Shown here one piece after another: positions 42,801 to 48,627 of a stretch of 64,000 nt of DNA (the first letter of the stretch is position 1; every line of letters begins with the position of its first letter). The stretch is from a virus. The notes below the pieces were generated by a model. That model saw nothing but the letters and a program-made list of their open reading frames with translations, was not told the DNA's origin and made no database searches. Position numbers and translations under genes: made by a program. Location: positions 1 to 64,000 of the IMG/VR virus record IMGVR_UViG_3300047471_000729. One strand, written 5' to 3'.

Positions 42801-42858
42801 ATCTACTCCTCATTTTGTCCCCCTATGCTCCCTTTTACGTTTTCCTTAAGTGATCTAG

Positions 42859-42887
42859 ATCATATTGTATTTTGCGATACATTGCAA
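42859..42887 (-). promoter_or_regulatory. Promoter with TTGC-N8-GCAA operator for 42800 gene
   Basis: On the - strand: TTGCAA (-35, 42887-42882), 17-bp spacer, TATGAT (-10, 42864-42859). The -35 and spacer contain TTGCAATGTATCGCAA, one copy of the repeated operator. The gene starts about 58 bases downstream. Confidence 0.7.
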
Positions 42888-42897
42888 GCTAAAAAAG

Positions 42898-42937
42898 CAA
42901 AAAGAGGAGGCTGCGCCCGATCAAAACACAGCCTCCT
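42898..42937 (-). terminator. Terminator of the PEP-CTERM operon
   Basis: On the - strand AGGAGGCTG (42937-42929) pairs with CAGCCTCCT (42913-42905), loop of 15, followed by CTTTTTGC. Located between the second PEP-CTERM gene and the next - strand promoter. Confidence 0.85.
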
Positions 42938-42955
42938 TAAAGTTTTTTGTGTAGG

Positions 42956-43759
42956 TTAGGCTACTGCACCACCACCAAAGTTGCCTTTGCGGCGACGATA
43001 CCAACCGACCAGACCAAATCCGAGAATTGCTGAACCAAAGATGGTCAGCGAACCCGGCTCCGGGACTGCTGCTGCTGGCGCGGCTTCGACAAAGAACGAG
43101 TCTGGACCATCGTTCAACCCTGACATTCTCGCGAGGAACAACACCGTGTCGCCCACATGAATGTCGTTGTTGGTCAGGCTGAAACCAGAGATCGTGTAAT
43201 CGGGAAAGCCCGTGCCATTGTTGACATCCGGCACGTTACCAGTAGTACCGCCCGTGAAGCTGTCGAGTACAGTGTGTGTCGTCAGGTTCAGGAACCAGAA
43301 GCTATTCAGCGTCTCAGCGACGTTGGTTGAGTTGATATCGACGCCAATGCTGAACCTCAGATTGTTGGCAGCATCACCATTGGCAAGCAAGAATGCCAGG
43401 AGAGGACTACCTGAACCAACTTGATAACCAGTGGCGAACGTGTCATCGGCGAGCGTGTTGCGCCCACCGTTGCCTTGGTCCGAGAACGCTGAGATTGCGC
43501 TTAGATTACCTGCGTTGCTGTAATCGTTATATCCGAAATTCGCAGGCTGCTGTGGCTGGTTTTCCCCGCAGATCACGCATGGCGCGTTCTGCGGTTGATT
43601 ACCGCCAGGAACGAAATTACCAAGCGATAGGCTGCCTGAGTTAGTGGTGTTCCATTGCACCCCACCCAAGGTGACAAACGTGTCAGCCTTAGCCGGTGTC
43701 ATTGAAAGCAGAGCGCCGCAAGCGACACCTGCCATCAAAAGTTTCATTACAGTTTTCAA
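42956..43759 (-). CDS. Secreted PEP-CTERM surface protein B
   Basis: 267 residues starting at TTG 43759 (AAAGG eight bases upstream; ATG 43747 has no ribosome site). N-terminal signal peptide (K-L-L-M-A-G-V-A-C-G-A-L-L, cleavage after A-K-A). The mature part is Asn/Gly/Ser-rich with a C-V-I-C-G pair and beta-rich composition. C-terminal PEP-CTERM signal: V-P-E-P-G-S-L-T-I-F-G, a membrane helix, then W-Y-R-R-R-K. In Gram-negative bacteria this signal is recognised by exosortase, which cuts at the PEP site and hands the protein to the surface or matrix. No exosortase is in the window, so host machinery would be needed. Second gene of a two-gene operon, closed by a terminator at 42898-42937. Confidence 0.88.
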   Translation of the reverse strand: MKTVMKLLMAGVACGALLSMTPAKADTFVTLGGVQWNTTNSGSLSLGNFVPGGNQPQNAPCVICGENQPQQPANFGYNDYSNAGNLSAISAFSDQGNGGRNTLADDTFATGYQVGSGSPLLAFLLANGDAANNLRFSIGVDINSTNVAETLNSFWFLNLTTHTVLDSFTGGTTGNVPDVNNGTGFPDYTISGFSLTNNDIHVGDTVLFLARMSGLNDGPDSFFVEAAPAAAVPEPGSLTIFGSAILGFGLVGWYRRRKGNFGGGAVA

Positions 43760-43812
43760 CGTACTAACCTTTCTATAGTAATTGGTGGGGCCCCAAGACC
43801 CCACCAAACGTG

Positions 43813-44562
43813 CTAGGCAGAGGCGAGATTGCCCTTGCCGTTCTTCCGGCGACGCAGCTTACCCACGACACCCATACCAATAAGCGAGGTGCCAAAGATA
43901 ATCAGCGAAGCAGGTTCGGGCACCGCTTGCGTAGTGACGATTGATTGGGTACGCCCAACCAACGACGCACCAGCGATCAGCGTACCGGTGGTCCCTTCCG
44001 ACAGGGAGTAGGGACCGGTGCTGTCGAACACACCTGAAAAGTTCTGCGAGAACGAGTCAGGATCGACCACGGCAGCGTGCGTCAGGGTTGCAAGCAAAGT
44101 CCCCGGCAGATCAGTCGGGGTGTCCGCGCCTTGCGTGTTCGCCGCATCACCAAAGAACGTCTCAGTGACGCTGGAGCCGATACCGGATTGGAACGTCCCG
44201 GCGCCACTAGCGGTGAACGCCGTGACCGGACCCAAGAAGCTGGTCCCACTCACGGCAAGCTGAATCGAAACCGTACCCGTGTTATTGTTGATCACCTGAA
44301 ACGAGGAGGTGTTCAACGAGTTTGACGGTCCGATTACCTGAGTCTGTGCTGATCCGAGGAACTGCACACCGGCGATCGTCTGATTGGCAATTTGCAACTG
44401 ACCAACTGCGTTGTTGGTGTCGCAAGCTGCCTGATCTGCGCAGACGAATGAAGTACCGTTGATGTCTGCGGCGATCTGTAGTGTCGCGTTAGCCGAACCT
44501 GCCAACGCCAACCCACCCGCAAGGATGGTGCTGGCTAAGGCTAGGTTTTTGAGCTTACTCAT
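43813..44562 (-). CDS. Secreted PEP-CTERM surface protein A
   Basis: 249 residues with GAGGT before ATG 44562. Signal peptide: K-L-K-N-L-A-L-A-S-T-I-L-A-G-G, ending A-N-A. The mature region is a Ser/Thr/Gly-rich beta protein with one Cys pair near its start (F-V-C-A-D-Q-A-A-C). C-terminus: V-P-E-P-A-S-L-I-I-F-G, hydrophobic helix, K-L-R-R-R-K, a complete PEP-CTERM signal. It is the first gene of the pair; protein B starts 53 bases downstream of its stop. Architecture is bacterial rather than phage-like, so a moron acquired from a host genome is likely. Expected location: periplasm, then cell surface or exopolysaccharide after exosortase processing (family knowledge). Confidence 0.9.
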   Translation of the reverse strand: MSKLKNLALASTILAGGLALAGSANATLQIAADINGTSFVCADQAACDTNNAVGQLQIANQTIAGVQFLGSAQTQVIGPSNSLNTSSFQVINNNTGTVSIQLAVSGTSFLGPVTAFTASGAGTFQSGIGSSVTETFFGDAANTQGADTPTDLPGTLLATLTHAAVVDPDSFSQNFSGVFDSTGPYSLSEGTTGTLIAGASLVGRTQSIVTTQAVPEPASLIIFGTSLIGMGVVGKLRRRKNGKGNLASA

Positions 44563-44574
44563 ATTTACCTCACT

Positions 44575-44603
44575 TTGCTAGTCTAGCTAGCAGAGCATTG
44601 CAA
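44575..44603 (-). promoter_or_regulatory. Possible promoter/operator of the PEP-CTERM operon
   Basis: On the - strand a TTGCAA box (44603-44598) stands 17 bases before TAGCAA (44580-44575), a poor -10. The spacer holds the palindromic GCTAG-N5-CTAGC (44578-44592). The TTGC-N8-GCAA operator seen elsewhere is not complete here, so this operon may be controlled differently. Confidence 0.4.
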
Positions 44604-44673
44604 TAGCTATGCCACTAGTGTCTTTGTTTGTTTTCAAGAGGTTAGGTGTTCGAAGGGGTGCAAAGTGTAAAGT

Positions 44674-44883
44674 TTAGGCGACACTTTCATTGTCGGATTT
44701 TACACTTTTTAGTGGGTTCTTTGGGCAATTATCAAAGTGCCATCGAGTTAGTACTCCTCGATTGTTCTTATGCCCACAGTGAGGGCATTCACCCATGCCC
44801 TTTGATGTAAAGAACCTCTCGTTAAAACTAATCGATCGTTCAGGTCGTTTATGTAGTGATCTAATCTCAGACGATTTTGTCAT
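44674..44883 (-). CDS. Orphan zinc finger protein resembling homing endonuclease tails
   Basis: 69 residues starting at ATG 44883 inside the stop of the upstream gene. The C-terminal half reads E-C-P-H-C-G-H-K-N-N-R-G, then R-W-H-F-D-N-C, nearly the same as the zinc-binding C-terminus of the endonuclease at 5658-6290. No catalytic domain is present. It may be a remnant of a homing endonuclease or a domesticated DNA-binding protein. Coupling with the gene at 44880 suggests that it is expressed. Confidence 0.6.
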   Translation of the reverse strand: MTKSSEIRSLHKRPERSISFNERFFTSKGMGECPHCGHKNNRGVLTRWHFDNCPKNPLKSVKSDNESVA

Positions 44884-45335
44884 TGTACTTGATCCTTTTC
44901 ACGAAGCCACGTAGTAATATGTCGCTTGATGATCTTGGGATTGATATTTGGTGGTTCATCATGTGCCAAGATGAACTTGCCAACCAGCTCAACAGGGTCC
45001 GAGTCCACTGGAGGTAATCCTGTTTCAAGCCAATTCTTGACCAGTGGGAGTATATCAGGTGCAGTTATGATTAGTTCTTTGAATACATCACTAGCTGGGA
45101 TCGAGTTGGATGTGGAGGATCCAACCCTTAAAGCCCCATTGTCACCGATATAGTAGTTCTTCTCCCCATCTTTTTGATAGACTGCATAACGTTGTGATCT
45201 GGTTTGCTGTTTTGTATAACCCATCACTTCAAAGCCAGCGATATACTTTTCACGAAGTGTAGTGGGATTACGATGATTAACATGGCGACGTCGGACCGTA
45301 CGACGCCTAGGAGTAGTAAATTGTAAAGGCATCAT
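44880..45335 (-). CDS. Hypothetical protein with basic N-terminus
   Basis: 151 residues, start ATG overlapping the upstream stop (ATGATG). N-terminus strongly basic (R-R-R-T-V-R-R-R-H-V-N-H-R). The middle, F-E-V-M-G-Y-T-K-Q-Q-T-R-S-Q-R-Y-A-V-Y, is followed by N-Y-Y-I-G-D-N-G-A-L-R-V-G, a pattern of small beta hairpins, and a helical end with W-L-R-E-K-D. Possible nucleic acid binding. Middle gene of a three-gene overlap (45532, 45335, 44883). No family recognised. Confidence 0.6.
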   Translation of the reverse strand: MMPLQFTTPRRRTVRRRHVNHRNPTTLREKYIAGFEVMGYTKQQTRSQRYAVYQKDGEKNYYIGDNGALRVGSSTSNSIPASDVFKELIITAPDILPLVKNWLETGLPPVDSDPVELVGKFILAHDEPPNINPKIIKRHITTWLREKDQVQ

Positions 45336-45532
45336 GCTTCTCCATCTTTGAATAACCAGGACCTAACTGCGCAATCCTTGGCCTCCAATAGTTTACGAAG
45401 GCAAGTGGTCTTCTCAGGGTTGTTTGGGTATGTGTCAATACCCGCTGCAAACTCCTGAAAGCTTTTGGATACAGGTTGCAGGTGCTCAGGCAGATGTTTG
45501 TACTCGAAAAACTGCATTAGGTAGTGAGGCAT
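45332..45532 (-). CDS. Small conserved phage protein (helical hairpin, F-F-E-Y-K-H-L-P type)
   Basis: 66 residues from ATG 45532 with an AGGAGG site (45541-45536 on the - strand). Sequence: Q-F-F-E-Y-K-H-L-P-E-H-L-Q-P-V-S-K-S-F near the start, N-N-P-E-K-T, then L-R-K-L-L-E-A-K-D-C-A-V-R-S. Small proteins of this shape are very common in phages and are usually unannotated. Two helices with the conserved L-L-E-A-K-D-x-A-V-R end recall the hairpin fold of Acb2/Tad1 anti-defence proteins, which sequester cyclic nucleotides; that link is a suggestion from shape only. Translated with the next two genes. The hairpin at 45561-45596 lies just upstream. Confidence 0.7.
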   Translation of the reverse strand: MPHYLMQFFEYKHLPEHLQPVSKSFQEFAAGIDTYPNNPEKTTCLRKLLEAKDCAVRSWLFKDGEA

Positions 45533-45560
45533 TGCGACCTCCTGCAAGTATCAACACAGC

Positions 45561-45596
45561 ATTTAGGCCGGATTGGAAACACCATCCGGCCTAAAT
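45561..45596 (-). terminator. Hairpin between XRE gene and downstream operon
   Basis: ATTTAGGCCGGAT (45561-45573) pairs perfectly with ATCCGGCCTAAAT (45584-45596), a 13-bp stem with a 10-base loop. No T-run follows on either strand, so termination may be partial and allow read-through into 45532. Confidence 0.6.
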
Positions 45597-45597
45597 C

Positions 45598-45921
45598 TTA
45601 GGCTACTTGTTCTAGGTCCCCTCGAACATAACGAGGGACTGGAACAGGGCTTCCCCTAGTAAATTTTGCCGTCGCAAGACGCTCAAATTTTCGTAGAAAG
45701 GTCAGGTGTTGCTCGCTTTCCTGGGTTAGGTACCGAACAATCGGCTGACGCATTCTAGCCGGTAGCTTACCGATCCAATAGGTGTCGAAGGTTCGTTTGG
45801 AATTCTCTAGGCGGTTGTAAGTCCATAGGGAGATTCCAAGTGAATCAGCAACCTCTGTTTGCGTCAGTTCAGCGTTCATGCGCGCCTCGCGCAGTACACG
45901 ACCAATGTTTCTGTCCATCAT
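45598..45921 (-). CDS. XRE-family HTH regulator (candidate master repressor)
   Basis: 107 residues. The first ~60 residues are a Cro/C1-type HTH: V-L-R-E-A-R-M-N-A-E-L-T-Q-T-E-V-A-D-S-L-G-I-S-L-W-T-Y split as two helices and recognition helix, then R-L-E-N-S. The C-terminal ~45 residues are short and charged, with no peptidase-like domain, so no RecA-dependent cleavage is expected. AGGA lies eight bases before ATG 45921. Its promoter (45959-45987) carries the TTGCAAATCGACGCAA version of an inverted repeat also present at most other promoters in this half of the window, which suggests autoregulation and control of a regulon. Binding is inferred, not shown. Confidence 0.8.
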   Translation of the reverse strand: MMDRNIGRVLREARMNAELTQTEVADSLGISLWTYNRLENSKRTFDTYWIGKLPARMRQPIVRYLTQESEQHLTFLRKFERLATAKFTRGSPVPVPRYVRGDLEQVA

Positions 45922-45958
45922 TGCACCAATCCTGTGAGGCTCACTTGCCTACGTGTTA

Positions 45959-45987
45959 TAAATAAGCATTTTTGCGTCGATTTGCAA
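45959..45987 (-). promoter_or_regulatory. Promoter with operator for the XRE regulator
   Basis: On the - strand: TTGCAA (45987-45982), 17-bp spacer, TATTTA (45964-45959). TTGCAAATCGACGCAA overlaps the -35 and spacer. The gene starts about 38 bases downstream. Confidence 0.7.
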
Positions 45988-46145
45988 GAACAGAAAGTGC
46001 GGCAGACGATATCGTTTCCGTGTAACGAACAACCCCTGGTTCCTACACTGGGGCTGGAAGGAGGACGGACGATATCTTGTAGGACAAGCTGGCATTACTA
46101 CCAGGCTTCATCCGCTCACCCGATGGAGATCCTCCTTCACCGTAA

Positions 46146-46463
46146 CTAATGGAGCATGTGACTGGTTGGGCTGAGAGGACGCACCGCATGACCCAAACGT
46201 TTCTTTTGCACGTTCTTTGGTACCAACTTTAGTCCGTTAGTCCGTTCAACGATGTCCCTGGGCTCATTGGCCGGTACGACTCGATAGACCATATGGGCGC
46301 CCGCTGCCCGAAGACGTCCGCGCTCGTAGTGACGCTGTGACACCTGGTCCCAGTTCTTTTCGTACTCGGGCGGGTAAGGGCGCTGGGCCAGATAGTCCTG
46401 CCATCCACGTGCGCTGTACCCGTTGGGCCTAACCTTTGGTAGGTGATTCGCATTCGAGCTCAT
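46146..46463 (-). CDS. Hypothetical basic protein
   Basis: 105 residues from ATG 46463 (AAGGAG eight bases upstream). The longer frame to 46580 runs backward over the promoter and is not coding. Rich in Arg, His, Tyr (G-W-Q-D-Y-L-A-Q-R-P-Y-P-P-E-Y, then V-S-Q-R-H-Y-E-R-G-R-L-R-A-A-G-A) and closes with a basic segment K-L-V-P-K-N-V-Q-K-K-R. No domain recognised. A single-gene unit driven by the promoter at 46489-46516. Between it and the XRE promoter lies ~160 bases without a gene, which hold two copies of GACGATATC (46006 and 46067 region). Confidence 0.55.
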   Translation of the reverse strand: MSSNANHLPKVRPNGYSARGWQDYLAQRPYPPEYEKNWDQVSQRHYERGRLRAAGAHMVYRVVPANEPRDIVERTNGLKLVPKNVQKKRLGHAVRPLSPTSHMLH

Positions 46464-46488
46464 ATGGGTTCTCCTTACTGACCCCTTA

Positions 46489-46516
46489 AATATAAGCGGT
46501 TTGCGATGAATTGCAA
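46489..46516 (-). promoter_or_regulatory. Promoter with operator for 46463 gene
   Basis: On the - strand TTGCAA (46516-46511), 16-bp spacer, TATATT (46494-46489). Contains TTGCAATTCATCGCAA, identical to the copy at 47262-47277. Confidence 0.75.
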
Positions 46517-46640
46517 GCTTTAATTTGATCTCAGAGTGGGCAGCTTTAGCGGCATCGGCTTCAACGGGTTTCCCCTCCATCTATCCGCTTGACGACGTGC
46601 TGCCCGACGCCGGGAATTAACCCATGCCTAGGGCTTTTTT

Positions 46641-46705
46641 GCGGGTAGCCGTCCCGCTTCTCATCATGAGGGTTGCATCCTCACTAGCCGGGAGCTACCC
46701 CGGCT
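46641..46705. ncRNA. Three consecutive hairpins in a gene-free stretch
   Basis: GCGGG (46641-46645) with CCCGC (46653-46657), loop 7; TGAGG (46667-46671) with CCTCA (46679-46683), loop 7 (GTTGCAT); AGCCGGG (46686-46692) with CCCGGCT (46699-46705), loop 6. All perfect. Loop size and spacing recall tRNA arms but there is no T-loop consensus or acceptor stem. The gap 46517-46720 has no gene; a T-run at 46635-46640 could serve as a + strand terminator. Structured RNA is plausible, not proven. Confidence 0.35.
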
Positions 46706-46720
46706 CGTCGGTAAGTCCAT

Positions 46721-47221
46721 TTAGGTGGCCATCAGTTCACGAGCAGCAGGACCGTCCTTCCGCCGCCTGCGCCGGCGCTTCAGAAAGGACGTCTGATCCT
46801 TCTCGTTCCAGGACCGAATGAGTGCCATGTCCAGATAGTCCAGATCGAGACCAAAGTCCTCATAGCCCTGTGCGATCACGTCCAGATAGTGCTGCCCAGG
46901 AGGCTGAACACCACCGTGGCACATCTGATACACCAGGACATCGGCAACCTTACCGGTCTTGACCATCTTGACCTTGATGTAGATCTTCTCATAGAGACCT
47001 CCACCAACGCCCTCATACATGTCAAGCTCTTTTTCACACTCCCTGGTGATCTTCCAAAGACCACCGGGGCAGCTTTCCTTGCGGTCGTACTCGATATCGG
47101 CTACACCGCGAAACACCAGGCGTGAGTGGGTGAGATGAAACGAGCCCAGCTTCTTGGCCTTGGGGCATCTGCGCTTCATCGCCTCGACACAGAGATTGCT
47201 TCCATAGGCGAAATACAACAT
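46721..47221 (-). CDS. GGCT/AIG2-like gamma-glutamylcyclotransferase
   Basis: 166 residues from ATG 47221 (AAGGAG upstream; the frame to 47425 runs over the promoter). The start M-L-Y-F-A-Y-G-S-N-L carries the Y-G-S-N substrate-binding loop of the GGCT-like fold; D-M-Y-E-G-V at about residue 70 holds the catalytic Glu, and Y-I-K-V-K, V-L-V-Y-Q-M complete the barrel. The family releases 5-oxoproline from gamma-glutamyl amines or peptides. The last ~15 residues include a run of Arg (K-R-R-R-R-R-R-K). Phage copies are known near amidoligases, and one is present here at 48628-49842. Own promoter at 47250-47277. Substrate unknown. Confidence 0.82.
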   Translation of the reverse strand: MLYFAYGSNLCVEAMKRRCPKAKKLGSFHLTHSRLVFRGVADIEYDRKESCPGGLWKITRECEKELDMYEGVGGGLYEKIYIKVKMVKTGKVADVLVYQMCHGGVQPPGQHYLDVIAQGYEDFGLDLDYLDMALIRSWNEKDQTSFLKRRRRRRKDGPAARELMAT

Positions 47222-47249
47222 GTCGGAATCTCCTTGCTGACTCCCTATA

Positions 47250-47277
47250 TATATAAGCGCTTTGCGATGAATTGCAA
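47250..47277 (-). promoter_or_regulatory. Promoter with operator for GGCT-like gene
   Basis: On the - strand TTGCAA (47277-47272), 16-bp spacer, TATATA (47255-47250). Contains TTGCAATTCATCGCAA. The ATG lies about 29 bases after the -10. Confidence 0.75.
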
Positions 47278-47286
47278 GCCCCCGCA

Positions 47287-47568
47287 TCAAAAGATTTCGT
47301 CCTTGAGTCTGGGGTTGAGGCGATCCACACCGGGACCCTTGTGCTTGATCCACGGACCCGGCGGGTCGCCCTGACCGTCCCAAACTAACGTAGCAAGGAA
47401 CGCCTCGTGGCGGAGTTCGTAGCAATATCGACTGCTATAACCGGTCTCATCCAGACCTGTGAACAGACCAGTGGTAAAGTTCATATTCATCAGGCCGATC
47501 CACCTGCCGTCCTTGAGCTGTCGAACGTTTGTGTAGCCCTCTGATAGGAGCAGCTCTTCGGTGGTCAT
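47287..47568 (-). CDS. Hypothetical small protein
   Basis: 93 residues from ATG 47568 (AGGA upstream), overlapping the stop of the membrane protein gene. M-T-T-E-E-L-L-L-S-E-G-Y-T-N-V-R-Q-L-K-D-G-R-W-I-G-L is split in a helix and beta hairpin; then F-T-T-G-L-F-T-G-L-D-E-T-G-Y. The pattern of G-x-R-W-I-G/A-L followed by an F-T-T-G/A-L motif is common in small phage proteins of unknown role. Last gene of the amidoligase operon. Confidence 0.6.
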   Translation of the reverse strand: MTTEELLLSEGYTNVRQLKDGRWIGLMNMNFTTGLFTGLDETGYSSRYCYELRHEAFLATLVWDGQGDPPGPWIKHKGPGVDRLNPRLKDEIF

Positions 47569-47696
47569 GATCGATCCTGAATGATGTGAATGACGATGGG
47601 TGCACGCGGCATTGAGCCGAGTTGGTACCCCAATAGTCCACACGCTGCGATGAATGTGATTAGTATCACCGCAAGAATAACTTCAGACCAGTGCAT
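47565..47696 (-). CDS. Single-span membrane protein (43 residues)
   Basis: From ATG 47696: M-H-W-S-E-V then a hydrophobic helix I-L-A-V-I-L-I-T-F-I-A-A-C-G-L-L and a short polar tail. Its TGA overlaps the ATG at 47568. Starts two bases after the stop of 47698. Function unknown. Confidence 0.55.
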   Translation of the reverse strand: MHWSEVILAVILITFIAACGLLGYQLGSMPRAPIVIHIIQDRS

Positions 47697-47697
47697 G

Positions 47698-48006
47698 TTA
47701 ATCCATTCGACAAACTTCGAACTCACCACCGGGCTGCACAATGGCAACCCATGAATGATTGTAGAAGCGGATCAACTCATTCCGAAGAATGGTCTCGGCT
47801 AGCAGTTTAACCGGTGGGTCGCCTGGGTACTGCAGGTCACCATTGGCCAGCATGGTGAACCCCTGGAAAGGGACCCACCCGCCACCGTGACCATAGGACC
47901 GATCGAACTGCTCCCGCGCGGGCATAGGATTGCCCTCGTTGAGAAACAGTGGGATGTATCCGAGCATCTCGATCGTTGCCTGTGGGTGCTTCATCGTCCA
48001 GATCAT
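47698..48006 (-). CDS. Conserved hypothetical phage protein
   Basis: 102 residues, GGAG seven bases before ATG 48006. Sequence blocks L-G-Y-I-P-L-F-L-N-E-G-N-P, A-R-E-Q-F-D-R-S-Y-G-H-G-G-G-W, and L-Q-Y-P-G-D-P-P occur in a family of small phage proteins of unknown function. Predicted alpha/beta. Start overlaps the 45-residue ORF by four bases (ATGA). Function unknown; the gene is well supported by coupling. Confidence 0.65.
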   Translation of the reverse strand: MIWTMKHPQATIEMLGYIPLFLNEGNPMPAREQFDRSYGHGGGWVPFQGFTMLANGDLQYPGDPPVKLLAETILRNELIRFYNHSWVAIVQPGGEFEVCRMD

Positions 48007-48140
48007 CGGTTTCTCCAGTTATTAGATCCGTGCGCCGTTGCCGTGTGGTGTTGCTGCGCAGTATTTCGCCACCGTGTAAGGTGCGCCTTGGCGCACGGCT
48101 TGGCGTCGTGCATGTGGGTCATTGGGTCATCCTGGGCCAT
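48003..48140 (-). CDS. His-rich small ORF
   Basis: 45 residues starting at ATG 48140 within the 3' end of the preceding gene and ending in the ATGA at 48006. It has clustered His (M-T-H-M-H, Q-Q-H-H-T) and little structure. Overlap at both ends supports translation, but the segment also holds a GTGCGCC/GGCGCAC hairpin (around 48082-48098) that could be its real content. Confidence 0.4.
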   Translation of the reverse strand: MAQDDPMTHMHDAKPCAKAHLTRWRNTAQQHHTATAHGSNNWRNR

Positions 48141-48360
48141 TGCTTGACATCCGTTCTATCAGTTCATCGGCGCAGTCGAGCCAATCGGTATGCATCTCGG
48201 GGTAAGCTCCCTCTTCACCCACCTGATCCCATGGACGGCTCGTCCGCATCTCGAACATGTCGTACAAGTGTCGGGCGAGGCGCTCGCGGAACTGGCTGTT
48301 CGACAGGGCCCGATGCCAGCCTGGATTGCGGTCGAGCCATTGTTTGATGGTGGGCTGCAT
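48127..48360 (-). CDS. Hypothetical small protein
   Basis: 77 residues from ATG 48360 (AAGGAG seven to eight bases upstream), preferred to the frame start at 48384. M-Q-P-T-I-K-Q-W-L-D-R-N-P, R-E-R-L-A-R-H-L-Y-D-M-F and W-L-D-C-A-D-E-L-I-E-R-M suggest three short helices. No known domain. Part of the amidoligase operon. Confidence 0.6.
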   Translation of the reverse strand: MQPTIKQWLDRNPGWHRALSNSQFRERLARHLYDMFEMRTSRPWDQVGEEGAYPEMHTDWLDCADELIERMSSNGPG

Positions 48361-48384
48361 TGTGATTACTCCTTGTAAGTCCAT

Positions 48385-48621
48385 TCAGTGCGTGGTTTCG
48401 GTTTCGTCAACCAGCAGGCCGATCCGAACGAGGTCGGCAACGAAATCTTCTGCGCTGCCGCACCGCACCCGCTTGCCCGTTTGTAGCAAGACTCTGCCTT
48501 GGGTCTCTTTCATAAACTTGCGATCGTTATCTGATTGCGTGAAAGAAATCTTGTGCAGTTCTTTCACAATACCCTCTGGGGTCGTTGCCCCCAGAGGTTG
48601 TCCATCATTGGTCCGGTACAT
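48385..48621 (-). CDS. Hypothetical small protein downstream of amidoligase
   Basis: 78 residues with GAGGAG before ATG 48621, six bases after the amidoligase stop. M-Y-R-T-N-D-G-Q-P-L begins it; a predicted helix around G-S-A-E-D-F-V-A-D-L-V-R-I-G-L-L closes it. Its tight coupling with the amidoligase gene suggests a partner or substrate, but nothing in the sequence proves it. Not rich in Glu/Gly enough to be an obvious ligation substrate. Confidence 0.6.
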   Translation of the reverse strand: MYRTNDGQPLGATTPEGIVKELHKISFTQSDNDRKFMKETQGRVLLQTGKRVRCGSAEDFVADLVRIGLLVDETETTH

Positions 48622-48627
48622 AGCTGC

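Noticed and set aside
45988-46145. Hidden small gene after the 46146 gene
   Set aside because: No frame of use; only two GACGATATC copies and weak hairpins are seen.
46464-46580. N-terminal extension of the 46146 protein
   Set aside because: The extension lies over the TTGCAA promoter; the same promoter read as protein gives similar peptides (L-A-I-H-R-K) before the GGCT-like gene, which shows that it is not coding.
46641-46705. tRNA-Ala or tRNA-Cys
   Set aside because: Middle loop could be an anticodon loop on either strand, but no T-loop consensus, D-loop GG or acceptor stem exists.
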